From Clostridia bacterium (GTDB lineage: Bacteria; Bacillota; DTU086), in contig JAAYRB010000021.1 in assembly GCA_012519005.1 (NCBI GenBank), positions 1-32,689 of the forward strand: a DNA stretch of 32,689 bases. The letters are read 5' to 3'. The position numbers and the translations under genes are program-made. A model generated the notes under the pieces. The model did not search any database, was not told the DNA's origin, and saw nothing but the letters and a program-made list of their open reading frames with translations. Of the stretch, positions 14,746 to 21,863 are shown piece by piece; the first letter of the stretch is position 1, and every line of letters starts with the position of its first letter.

Positions 14746-15612
14746 TTAGTAAGGTGATTTTGGGTAACCCCAACGAAATTGCCCCCGGGTTTCCAGCCCT
14801 CCTATGCCATCATCGCCGGTGATGGTATCCCCCACAACATCTGTTAGTGATAAGGTCTCATTAAAGGGTGTGTGGGCTATTTTTTCCACTACAAATACCG
14901 GATCATAGGCATGTATCAACACCCTTTGAGGTGAGCTGGCAAAATTGGCGCCGGCATCCAACAAAGCTTCATAGTGGGACTGGCAGGCCCCAGCGAATAT
15001 CACTAGGCTGTCCTTGCAAGGAGTTATTTTCCGCGCTTTGATCACCGCTTCCACAAAGTATTTGGTGCTGTGGTATTGATTTATATCTGAAAAATCGGAA
15101 ATGCCCTTATATATCCCATCATGACCCGTGAGTACTAAAATATCTGCGGAGTGCATTGAGAGTATTTCCTCTATTTTGTCCGGCTGCTCCTCTTCAGGTA
15201 CAAAAAATCCCCTGGCCTGCACCTCCAACTGCATATATGTGCGCATACACTTTTCCAAATATTTTTCATCCCCGTCCAGGTGAAGCACCCTTCCGGGGAC
15301 CGCGAAAAAAGCTGGATTCCTCTTATCACCTCTGTAAAGGTCTAAACCCTCTCTTCTCATTCTGCTGTTCACCAATATATTTCTTAAGGAGGCACTGGTC
15401 TTTTTAATTGTTTCATGCTTATAATCTAAGATTTCCGTGGGGTCTTTTTTCTCCAAATCATGAAGGGGGGAATCCGCCAATAATCTAACATCCAACCCCT
15501 TTAAAAAAGCGAACTCCCCATTGTCCTTCTCATAGATTTCCTTGACACAGAAAAATATATCGCTTCCATAGCTCTTCCTTCCCACTATATCCCCCGTTTT
15601 AATTTTTACCAT
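14746..15612 (-). CDS. yabG: Sporulation-specific protease YabG
   Basis: A peptidase (MEROPS U57) made in the mother cell that processes spore coat proteins and helps the coat mature. The 288-residue product starts MVKIKTGDIVGRKSYG, followed by the family motifs PGRVLHLDGDEKYLEKC, ADILVLTGHDG, YHSTKYFVEAV, IFAGACQSHYEALLDAGANF and a C-terminal ETRGQFRWGYPKS. His and Cys in TGHDG and GACQSH are plausible catalytic residues. ATG 15612 has GGGGAGAGCC just upstream; an in-frame ATG at 15636 has no such site. A sigma-K-like promoter is readable at 15652-15680, as expected from B. subtilis, where yabG is sigma-K dependent. In Clostridioides difficile YabG also processes germination proteins; whether SleB-type hydrolases are affected here is unknown. 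Confidence 0.96.
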   Translation of the reverse strand: MVKIKTGDIVGRKSYGSDIFFCVKEIYEKDNGEFAFLKGLDVRLLADSPLHDLEKKDPTEILDYKHETIKKTSASLRNILVNSRMRREGLDLYRGDKRNPAFFAVPGRVLHLDGDEKYLEKCMRTYMQLEVQARGFFVPEEEQPDKIEEILSMHSADILVLTGHDGIYKGISDFSDINQYHSTKYFVEAVIKARKITPCKDSLVIFAGACQSHYEALLDAGANFASSPQRVLIHAYDPVFVVEKIAHTPFNETLSLTDVVGDTITGDDGIGGLETRGQFRWGYPKSPY

Positions 15613-15651
15613 GGCTCTCCCCACCCTAGATTCCATAGGTTTTTATATTTT

Positions 15652-15680
15652 TATAATATGATCCCGATGGAATCATTGTG
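15652..15680 (-). promoter_or_regulatory. Candidate sigma-K promoter of yabG
   Basis: On the minus strand CACA (15680-15677), exactly 16 bases, then CATATTATA (15660-15652) match mACm-N16-CATAnnnTA at every defined position. The start site would lie near 15645, 33 bases before ATG 15612. Confidence 0.6.
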
Positions 15681-15709
15681 TTATTTATCTGTTAACTGCA
15701 TGTAAAAGT

Positions 15710-15738
15710 AACCTTAGATGGATGTCCCGCATATTTTA
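15710..15738 (+). promoter_or_regulatory. Candidate sigma-K promoter of the glycosyltransferase gene
   Basis: AACC (15710-15713), exactly 16 bases, then CATATTTTA (15730-15738) also match mACm-N16-CATAnnnTA. The start would be near 15745, which fits ATG 15767 and excludes the in-frame ATG at 15722. It diverges from the yabG promoter within the same 155-base gap. Confidence 0.5.
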
Positions 15739-15766
15739 TGGTATTGATGGATTTAGGGGGTGCAGC

Positions 15767-16576
15767 ATGCCCACGGCTGTGGTAATTCCTGCAAAAAATG
15801 AAGCCAAAAATATTGGCATCGTCCTTCGTAATACATCATTGTTGGGGCCTGATTTAATTGTGGTTGTCGTCAACGGATCAGAGGACCACACCCTGGAAGA
15901 AGCCCTTCATTACAGCAGCACCGGGACCCATATTATAGAATTCCGGGAGGCCCTGGGGGTTGATGTCCCCAGAGCCTTGGGGGCAAAGTATGCCTATTTG
16001 TGGGGTGCTGAAATAGTGGTTTTTATTGACGGAGATATGGTGGGGAATATCGGGGCGGCTGTCCAAAACCTTATCCTTGGAATCAAAGGGGGTACGGACC
16101 TTGCCATGGTAAATTGTTATCCCTATATTACCCATAGAGTCGGGGTAGTGGAGGAAATGCTGGATTTCAGGAAGTTGTTAAATCATGAACTGGGCCTGTT
16201 CCGTGCCCTGGGTGTGGCCTCGCCCTCCCAGGGTCCCCATGCCGTATCCCGAAGGCTGTTGAAAGAAATAGGCTTTGATTCTTTCGCAATACCACCCCTA
16301 GAGCTGACTTTGGCAAAAAAAGCAAACATGAATATCCAGGTGCATGCCGCGCTTCCTAATATTGTATTGGATACAGATACCAAATCCCAAGAACATATAA
16401 AGGCTATTATTGAAACTATCATTGGCGATTGTGTCGAGGCGATTCATCACTTAAGGGGCTGCCCCAGGAAGCGTACCTGGGGAAAAGCAGAGTACATCGG
16501 GTATAACAGGGAGCGGCGTTTTGATTTGCTTGAGGATGCCATGATCCTGCTGGAGGGCCTCCCCCTATGGCAGTAA
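15767..16576 (+). CDS. Glycosyltransferase family 2-like protein, possibly spore-associated
   Basis: A 269-residue GT-A type glycosyltransferase. It begins MPTAVVIPAKNEAKNIG, the nucleotide-sugar binding start of family 2. It has a VFIDGDMVG metal-binding DxD-like motif (about residues 88-96), an acceptor-side region with SQGPHAVSRRLLKEIGFDS, and PPLELTLAKKANM. There are no membrane segments, so it is cytosolic or peripheral. The layout resembles glucosyl-3-phosphoglycerate synthase-like and MpgS-like enzymes, but the sugar donor and acceptor cannot be read. ATG 15767 is preceded by TTTAGGGGGTGCAGC. A divergent sigma-K-like promoter suggests late mother-cell expression alongside yabG; coat or surface glycosylation, as for SpsA or CgeD, is a reasonable inference. 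Confidence 0.83.
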   Translation: MPTAVVIPAKNEAKNIGIVLRNTSLLGPDLIVVVVNGSEDHTLEEALHYSSTGTHIIEFREALGVDVPRALGAKYAYLWGAEIVVFIDGDMVGNIGAAVQNLILGIKGGTDLAMVNCYPYITHRVGVVEEMLDFRKLLNHELGLFRALGVASPSQGPHAVSRRLLKEIGFDSFAIPPLELTLAKKANMNIQVHAALPNIVLDTDTKSQEHIKAIIETIIGDCVEAIHHLRGCPRKRTWGKAEYIGYNRERRFDLLEDAMILLEGLPLWQ

Positions 16577-16663
16577 TCACCAGAACTGGGCAGCTTCTAC
16601 TAATGAAGCAGACAAGCCCCTATTATATAATCCCCATATCAGGTAAAGGGAGGAGGCCTTTAT

Positions 16664-17464
16664 ATGCGAAGATTTATGGCCGTATTGATATTGGCCATTA
16701 TCGTCAACCTGATGCTGCCCATATATTCTTGGGCCGCTGAAAACTACTGCGTCCAGCCGGGGGATACCTTATTTCTCATCGGGCAAAGGTTCGGGGTCAG
16801 TTCGGAGCAAATTCAAAAAGAAAACAATATGGGATGGAACACCATGATTTATCCCGGGGAGAACCTGGTCATACCAACAGGTTCATCTTCATCCAGTTCA
16901 TCCAGCTCATCATACATAGTCAAGGCAGGGGACACCCTATTCCTTATTGGTCAAAGATTTGGTATTGACCATAATGAAATAATGTGGGCAAATGGACTGT
17001 CTGATGGTTTGATTTACCCCGGACAAGCCCTAAATATCCCCAATAGAGGGGGAGGGAGCAGCACCAACACAAATGTCAGTAATACCAGTATTCCCTCTAG
17101 AGGTTCCCTATCCTGGCGGGATATAGAACTCCTCACCAAGGTAGTTAATGGTGAAGCAAGAGGGGAACCATATATTGGACAAGTTGCGGTGGCCGCCGTG
17201 GTTCTGAATAGGGTGAAAAGCAAACTTTTCCCCAATACCGTGCCCGGTGTGATTTACCAACCATGGGCTTTCACAGCGCTTCACGACGGACAAATAAATG
17301 CTCCCTTGACAGCCTCAGCCAGGGATGCGGTGCACGCTGCCCTGAACGGCTGGGACCCCACCGGTGGCGCCCTTTATTACTGGAACCCCGTAACCGCCAC
17401 AAGCTCCTGGGTATGGACGCGCACTATCATCACCAAAATCGGTAGTCATGTATTTGCTAAATAA
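16664..17464 (+). CDS. sleB: Spore cortex-lytic enzyme SleB with two LysM domains
   Basis: Germination-specific cortex hydrolase (SleB/CwlJ fold, lytic transglycosylase acting at muramic-delta-lactam). The signal peptide spans residues 1-24 and is likely cut at SWA-AEN. LysM1 is at about 28-71 (YCVQPGDTLFLIGQRFG) and LysM2 at about 84-127, joined by an unusual run of ten serines at 73-82. The hydrolase domain covers about 150-266, with catalytic Glu164 in VVNGEARGEPY, then AFTALHDGQIN and ALYYWNPVTA. Classical SleB has another peptidoglycan-binding domain type; LysM variants are common in Clostridia. AGGGAGGAGG precedes ATG 16664. No ypeB follows, although ypeB is the usual sleB partner in Bacillus. 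A terminator lies just downstream. Confidence 0.95.
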   Translation: MRRFMAVLILAIIVNLMLPIYSWAAENYCVQPGDTLFLIGQRFGVSSEQIQKENNMGWNTMIYPGENLVIPTGSSSSSSSSSSYIVKAGDTLFLIGQRFGIDHNEIMWANGLSDGLIYPGQALNIPNRGGGSSTNTNVSNTSIPSRGSLSWRDIELLTKVVNGEARGEPYIGQVAVAAVVLNRVKSKLFPNTVPGVIYQPWAFTALHDGQINAPLTASARDAVHAALNGWDPTGGALYYWNPVTATSSWVWTRTIITKIGSHVFAK

Positions 17465-17482
17465 TTAAACAGCAGTAATAAA

Positions 17483-17524
17483 ACTTACCCCAATCTGAAA
17501 TCCAGGTTGGGGTAAGTGTTTTAC
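17483..17524. terminator. Terminator after sleB (convergent use possible)
   Basis: ACTTACCCCAA (17483-17493) pairs with TTGGGGTAAGT (17507-17517) and is followed by GTTTTA. The AATAAA preceding it gives TTTATT on the minus strand, so the small minus-strand gene ending at 17560 may share it. Confidence 0.85.
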
Positions 17525-17559
17525 AGCAGGGCCTTTCAGGGCCCTCCATTTATTATTAG

Positions 17560-17679
17560 TTATTTCTTAGTATCTTCTTTTCGTATCTTTTCTGCCACCC
17601 TTTGAAGCAAACAGTACATTTCCACACGATTTAGCTGTTCATCCTTAAGAGAACTTGTATTATTTCTAATAACACCCAC
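17560..17679 (-). CDS. Small hypothetical protein, 39 aa
   Basis: A 40-codon frame from GTG 17679 with GGAGG seven bases upstream, an ideal ribosome binding site. The predicted product starts MGVIRNNTSSLKDEQLNRVE and ends with a basic amphipathic helix (LQRVAEKIRKEDTKK). It lies between the sleB terminator and the stop of the ykuK-like gene, on the latter's strand. I do not recognise a family. The hydrophilic, helical composition resembles small sporulation-related proteins, but nothing specific supports a function. The reading frame is short, so it could be chance. Confidence 0.5.
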   Translation of the reverse strand: MGVIRNNTSSLKDEQLNRVEMYCLLQRVAEKIRKEDTKK

Positions 17680-17742
17680 GGGGTTTCCTCCATTTTAGGG
17701 AATTCTTACTACTATCATCCCCAGAACCAAGGACCCCTATAC

Positions 17743-18213
17743 TCACTTGGTGTGTTTGTCAGCCACCTTTGATGCACCGCAGGAATCCGGCTTGATTTTA
17801 GCGTCAAACCCGCTTCCCACCACCATCCCCACAATCTCCTTTATAAGACCCTTTGTTTCACCCTTGGGTCCGATGTCCAGGTGAATTTCTACATCTAATT
17901 CCGAGTGCCCGTTCTCAGCTAATTTGCTTGCCACCTTGCTGGCGCAATCAAGACTGAGGGCTGTTTCAAAAAATATTTTCTGCCTCAGGCTTGTGATTTT
18001 CCTCTGCCACATTCTTCTATAATAGTACCGCCCGCCCTTGCCCACCTTGTGAATGACCACAGCCGTTACAAAACAGGTTTCATCCTTTACATGGGAGTCA
18101 GTACCGATGATAACACTGTAGTTGGCATGGGGCTCGGCCTCTATAAAATTGGTAATATCGGCTAGCATTTCATCCAAGCACATTATACCCTTTGTTGGGC
18201 TAATAAATTTCAT
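17743..18213 (-). CDS. YkuK family RNase H-like protein (DUF458)
   Basis: A 156-residue protein of the YkuK/DUF458 family, predicted to have an RNase H-like fold. Family motifs are FISPTKGIMCLDEML at the start, VIIGTDSHVKDETCFVTAVV (about residues 33-52, with the acidic Asp in the first strand), GRYYYRRMWQ, and HLDIGPKGETKGLIKEIVGM (about 109-128). A nuclease activity has been suggested from fold only. ATG 18213 follows AAAAGGGTGTGC at suitable spacing; the TTG six codons upstream lies inside the ksgA end and is less likely. It is encoded 14 bases after ksgA and is probably cotranscribed with it. Confidence 0.87.
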   Translation of the reverse strand: MKFISPTKGIMCLDEMLADITNFIEAEPHANYSVIIGTDSHVKDETCFVTAVVIHKVGKGGRYYYRRMWQRKITSLRQKIFFETALSLDCASKVASKLAENGHSELDVEIHLDIGPKGETKGLIKEIVGMVVGSGFDAKIKPDSCGASKVADKHTK

Positions 18214-18227
18214 TTTGCACACCCTTT

Positions 18228-19130
18228 TCAACTCTTCATGGAATCCCCATGAGCCCCTTTTCCTTCGTAGATAAGATTGCTTACAGCAGCAAATTCCTCC
18301 AGCGAGAGATCCTCACCTCTGCATGATGTGTCAATCCCGGCCTCACCAAGTATCAAGGCCAGCTCGTTTTTGGTTATATCGGTAAAATAGTTGTTCAAAG
18401 CGTTGAGGATGGTCTTCCTCCTCTGATTAAAGGCGGCCCGGACCACAGAGAAAAGCATACTCTTATCCCCATCTACCGGGGGCTTTTTACGTATATTGAA
18501 TTTTAGAACCATTGATTCCACTTCCGGTTGGGGATAAAAATTTCTGCGTGACACCCGGGTAATTATCTCAGGTTGGGAGTAATATTGGCAGGCAATGGTA
18601 AGGGAACCGTATTCTTTACTACCATGGGAGGCGGTAATCCTATCGCCTACTTCCTTTTGCATCATGAGGGTAGCACTATCCATATATTCCGTGCTTTCAA
18701 ATAGGTGGAACAAGATGGGGGTGGTGATATAATACGGAAGATTTCCCACCACATTATATCTGCTGTTCTCTAAGGATTTTCCGGTGTACTTTTCGTGTAG
18801 AGTATCCAAATCCTGATGCAGCACATTTCCCTCAATAACCGTGAGGCTGCCGCATCCTTTGAAAATTTCCTTTAGTACTTCTATGAGCCTAGAATCAATT
18901 TCTACGGCAACAACCCTTCGGACCCTAGATAGAAGTTGTTCTGTAAGGGAGCCGATACCGGGGCCAATTTCAATAATTTCATCACCCTCCTCACAGGCCG
19001 CCAGGGAAATCCTTCGGGCCACCTCAGGGTCAACTAAAAAATTTTGCCCCAGTCTCTTATTTAATCTAATATTATATTCTCTTATAATCTCCCTTGTTTT
19101 GCTGGGAGTAGCAATTTTGAGATCGTTCAT
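18228..19130 (-). CDS. ksgA: 16S rRNA (A1518/A1519-N6) dimethyltransferase
   Basis: RsmA/KsgA dimethylates two adjacent adenines in the 3' terminal hairpin of 16S rRNA during small-subunit assembly. The 300-residue protein shows the family start NDLKIATPSKTREIIREYNI, LGQNFLVDPEVA, SAM motif I EIGPGIGSLTEQLL, motif IV NLPYYITTPI (the NLPY target-base motif), and a C-terminal helical domain. ATG 19130 gives the N-terminus seen in homologues; the in-frame ATG at 19148 adds six residues without a binding site. In Bacillus rnmV is just upstream; here the 120 bases upstream hold only a promoter and the terminator of the 3D-domain gene. Confidence 0.97.
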   Translation of the reverse strand: MNDLKIATPSKTREIIREYNIRLNKRLGQNFLVDPEVARRISLAACEEGDEIIEIGPGIGSLTEQLLSRVRRVVAVEIDSRLIEVLKEIFKGCGSLTVIEGNVLHQDLDTLHEKYTGKSLENSRYNVVGNLPYYITTPILFHLFESTEYMDSATLMMQKEVGDRITASHGSKEYGSLTIACQYYSQPEIITRVSRRNFYPQPEVESMVLKFNIRKKPPVDGDKSMLFSVVRAAFNQRRKTILNALNNYFTDITKNELALILGEAGIDTSCRGEDLSLEEFAAVSNLIYEGKGAHGDSMKS

Positions 19131-19168
19131 CCAGCCAGCCCTTTTCATCGATTCATTGGATTGTCTTA

Positions 19169-19197
19169 ATTATATAACAAATATTTTTACCATACAA
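19169..19197 (-). promoter_or_regulatory. Candidate ksgA promoter
   Basis: Minus strand: TTGTAT (19197-19192), a 17-base spacer and a perfect TATAAT (19174-19169). The start would be about 30 bases before ATG 19130. Confidence 0.55.
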
Positions 19198-19249
19198 ACC
19201 TTGGGGGGTAAGGATCTAACGGTAAACAAAGGAAATGTGAAATAAAAAT

Positions 19250-19270
19250 AGAGTGGGGCGGCCCCACTCT
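19250..19270 (-). terminator. Terminator of the downstream 3D-domain gene
   Basis: AGAGTGGGGC-G-GCCCCACTCT is a 10-bp near-loopless inverted repeat that overlaps the stop codon at 19269. On the minus strand it is followed by ATTTTTATTTC. Very short spacing means the real loop opens a few base pairs. Confidence 0.85.
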
Positions 19271-20234
19271 ACTCTAAAACAAATACCTTCTTGGTCCTAA
19301 CACCCCAGTTCCTTGCAGCAGCCTGGGATTCCATGAACACATCAATTTTGTTCCCCACTATGCTGCCCCCGGTATCCTGGGCAACACCATATCCATAGCC
19401 ATCCACATACAACCTTGTCCCCAAAGGTATCACCCTGGGGTCTACGGCAATGGTTCCAACCCTCGGTTTTGTACCTGTGGCTGTTCTTCTCCCCGTTGCA
19501 GTGTAAGCCGTCACTTTTGCCGTCATCGCCTTCCTGTACCTAAGGTTTGTACCGCCCCTGGAGGCCAAATTTACCGTCTTGGTACCCTTGGCGACAATCT
19601 TTGACCTGGGCTGCCTCACAATTTTTGTTTCAACCAATTTTCTTTCTGTCTCTTCACCGTCAACAAATGTAACCTCTACAATTTTTCTTTTGAGCCCATC
19701 GGCACCCTTTTGTTTTACCCTGGTGCTGCCCCTAGCTAAATTTGCATCATTTTCGTTGATCACTTCATGGGGTATTTTCTCATCAATGGTTACATGTTCT
19801 TTATCTACGCGGCTCACCCTGATTACCCCGGGTTCGTTTATTTCCTTCTTCAGACTGGGTCTAACAACATGGTTCTCCCCTAAGGGAATGCCAGCGCCAG
19901 CTAATATATCTTCAACCCTGTTTTTGCAAGTGGTAATTTCCCTTTTCTCGCCCTCTACGATGACCTGAACATCAAATGCCCGCATAATTGATACTTCCGA
20001 GCCATCCTTGATGTTTTCATCCAGTGCTGGTTCAACAATATCCTGGGGGCCCAGCTCTATCCCTTCTTGTTTCAAAAGATCCCCAACCTTAGAGGCGTGG
20101 GTGGAAACCGTTTCAACGGCCTTGCCATCATCCTCAATAATTACATTTTTCTCCGCGGCCTTGAAGCCGGCAAGGGCAAAACAAATGATAATCGCCACAA
20201 CCAGCACCGGCCTATAATTCATCCAACTTGGCAT
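19269..20234 (-). CDS. yabE: YabE-type DUF348-G5-3D domain protein (copy 1)
   Basis: A 321-residue exported or anchored cell-wall protein. One N-terminal membrane segment (about residues 8-26, VLVVAIIICFALAGF) is followed by two DUF348 repeats (about 30-75 and 88-130) and a G5 domain (about 150-220) that likely binds peptidoglycan sugars. The C-terminal 3D domain (about 238-321) has the three conserved Asp residues: TAYTATGRRTATG, IAVDPRVIPLGTRLYVDGYG, AQDTGGSIVGNKIDVFM. The 3D fold is related to MltA lytic transglycosylases; B. subtilis YabE and the Rpf/Sps proteins act in wall remodelling. The start ATG 20234 follows GGAGGGGAAGG. It lies directly upstream of ksgA as in Bacillus and forms a tandem pair with the next gene. 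Confidence 0.92.
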   Translation of the reverse strand: MPSWMNYRPVLVVAIIICFALAGFKAAEKNVIIEDDGKAVETVSTHASKVGDLLKQEGIELGPQDIVEPALDENIKDGSEVSIMRAFDVQVIVEGEKREITTCKNRVEDILAGAGIPLGENHVVRPSLKKEINEPGVIRVSRVDKEHVTIDEKIPHEVINENDANLARGSTRVKQKGADGLKRKIVEVTFVDGEETERKLVETKIVRQPRSKIVAKGTKTVNLASRGGTNLRYRKAMTAKVTAYTATGRRTATGTKPRVGTIAVDPRVIPLGTRLYVDGYGYGVAQDTGGSIVGNKIDVFMESQAAARNWGVRTKKVFVLE

Positions 20235-20309
20235 TTGGTTCCTTCCCCTCCATTTTTACTAACCATATCCAATCATGGCTATTCGTCAAAGAGAGGGAAA
20301 CCCCTTTTT

Positions 20310-21305
20310 TTATTCTGCCAAAATTGTTACTTTAATCTTCCTTCTCCCCCATTTTATCGCTTTTTCTTTGGTTTCAAAAAACAGGTCCACCTTGTCCCCC
20401 TTGATATGCCCGCCCACATCCCCCGCCGTTCCCCTTCCATAACCCTCAATATATAATTTGGTTCCCAGGGGAATAACATTGGGGTCAACCGCCACTGTTC
20501 CCACCTTAGGCATGGCCCCCGTGGCTGTAGGATTTCCCGTGTGGGTATATGCTGTGGCCTCCATGATTATTTCTTCCCCCACCCCATGCACCATATCCCC
20601 TCTTGATGGATCCCCCCCGGTACTTCCGTGGACAACTGTCTTGTTCAAAGGGGGTTTAATAATTTCTGAGCAGAGAAGTTCCCGGGCGATTTCTTTGTCG
20701 TTTTTATAATAAATCTTAATTTTATTTTCTTTTATCCCCGGCTGCCCCTCCTGGGATACCACCCTCTCCCCGGAGGGTAAATCAGGATCCACCACTAAAT
20801 CAGTGGAAAAAGGTATCTCCTCCTGTTCGATAATCAACTCCGTATATTCACGGACTATTTTCATATAAGGGACCTCTCCTTCACTCAACCCATATAAATT
20901 GGTATCTATCCCATCCCCTTCCCTCAGAGCAATCTCTTCCTTCGCTAAAACCCCCACAACGGAAGGCAATGCAATCATAATAGTTTTTTTCTTTCCGTAA
21001 TCATGTAAGATAAGGGGTTTAGCCCTATCCACCGTGACAGCACAGCCATTATACAGGCGGGTATCCATGGAAGGGTTCACAGTATCATCCTGGGCAACCG
21101 CAATCCCCTCTTGATCCAAAAATTCCCCCACTGTCCTTGCGTAGGTTTTAATGTATTTTTCTTCCCCATCCACGGATAAATGCACCCCTTGAGATAGGGC
21201 CGTATACCCGAAAACCACCAGCAATCCTGCCAAAAATAAACCGACAAAAAACAGATGCACTGCCTTCCCAATCTGTGATTTCCCATCATCAACGGAATTG
21301 TCCAT
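20310..21305 (-). CDS. YabE-type DUF348-G5-3D domain protein (copy 2)
   Basis: A 331-residue paralogue of the adjacent gene with the same architecture. There is one membrane helix (about residues 15-38, VHLFFVGLFLAGLLVVFGY) and two DUF348 repeats (about 40-90 and 100-145). A G5 domain follows (about 150-215), with a Gly/Asp/Met-rich linker after it. The 3D domain lies at about 240-331 with TAYTHTGNPTATG, VAVDPNVIPLGTKLYIEGYG and AGDVGGHIKGDKVDLFF. The three Asp residues are kept. ATG 21305 follows AAGGGTGGGG; the upstream in-frame TTG at 21341 is rejected. It lies 75 bases before copy 1, which suggests an old tandem duplication or a gene pair with separate roles. It diverges from the cold-shock gene. 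Confidence 0.9.
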   Translation of the reverse strand: MDNSVDDGKSQIGKAVHLFFVGLFLAGLLVVFGYTALSQGVHLSVDGEEKYIKTYARTVGEFLDQEGIAVAQDDTVNPSMDTRLYNGCAVTVDRAKPLILHDYGKKKTIMIALPSVVGVLAKEEIALREGDGIDTNLYGLSEGEVPYMKIVREYTELIIEQEEIPFSTDLVVDPDLPSGERVVSQEGQPGIKENKIKIYYKNDKEIARELLCSEIIKPPLNKTVVHGSTGGDPSRGDMVHGVGEEIIMEATAYTHTGNPTATGAMPKVGTVAVDPNVIPLGTKLYIEGYGRGTAGDVGGHIKGDKVDLFFETKEKAIKWGRRKIKVTILAE

Positions 21306-21469
21306 ACTCCCCACCCTTAAAAACAAATACCCAGATGCCAAATCCCCTAGATATTAAAATGAAGAATAATATTTTCATATATTTTGGGTTTTCCCTTAAA
21401 ATTCCGGGGTGTTTTATGTATAATATGTGTATGTAGAAACCGCTTGTGTATAACTAAAAAAAATGTATA

Positions 21470-21498
21470 TTGCTTTTATTACATCTACATGCTATAAT
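21470..21498 (+). promoter_or_regulatory. Promoter of the cold-shock gene
   Basis: TTGCTT (21470-21475), a 17-base spacer and a perfect TATAAT (21493-21498). The start near 21505 leaves a leader of about 80 bases before ATG 21586, longer than normal, as is common for csp genes whose leaders respond to temperature. Confidence 0.75.
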
Positions 21499-21585
21499 TA
21501 GGCGGTTTCAAAAATATGTAACATTGCCTGCTTGTTTCTTAACTTGAAGGGCAAAGGTTAATTTTAAAGGAGGACAAACAAGATA

Positions 21586-21786
21586 ATGGAAGGCACTGTA
21601 AAATGGTTCAACTCTGAGAAAGGTTTTGGATTCATTGAGAGGGAAGACGGTGACGACGTATTTGTTCATTTTTCCGCAATTCAGGGTACAGGATTCAAAA
21701 CCTTGGAAGAAGGACAAAGAGTTGAATTTGAAATTGTAGAAGGACCAAAGGGCCCACAGGCCGCAAATGTTGTAGCATCTGAATAA
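21586..21786 (+). CDS. CspA family cold-shock protein
   Basis: A 66-residue single cold-shock domain protein, an RNA chaperone that binds single-stranded nucleic acid. RNP1 (KGFGFIE, residues 13-19) and RNP2 (VFVHFSAI, residues 26-33) are intact, with the usual VKWFNSEKG start and [10 protein letters not shown] end. AAAGGAGG lies 11 bases before ATG 21586. It is a single-gene unit with its own strong promoter, an approximately 80-base leader and a very strong terminator, inserted between tatD and the yabE pair on the opposite strand. Confidence 0.98.
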   Translation: MEGTVKWFNSEKGFGFIEREDGDDVFVHFSAIQGTGFKTLEEGQRVEFEIVEGPKGPQAANVVASE

Positions 21787-21797
21787 CCAAAACGAAA

Positions 21798-21837
21798 AAA
21801 AGGGGCATGTTTCGGTTTACCGAAACATGCCCCTTTT
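21798..21837. terminator. Strong bidirectional terminator between csp and tatD
   Basis: An 18-bp perfect stem: AAAAGGGGCATGTTTCGG (21798-21815), loop TTTA, then its exact complement. It is followed by GCTTTTTT for the plus strand and preceded by CGAAAAAA, which reads TTTTTTCG on the minus strand. Confidence 0.95.
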
Positions 21838-21863
21838 GCTTTTTTAGGTAACTCTGCATCTAT

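Noticed and set aside
21306-21585. Riboswitch upstream of the second yabE-type gene
   Set aside because: The 280-base gap holds the divergent csp promoter and leader; no conserved riboswitch core is visible on the minus strand.
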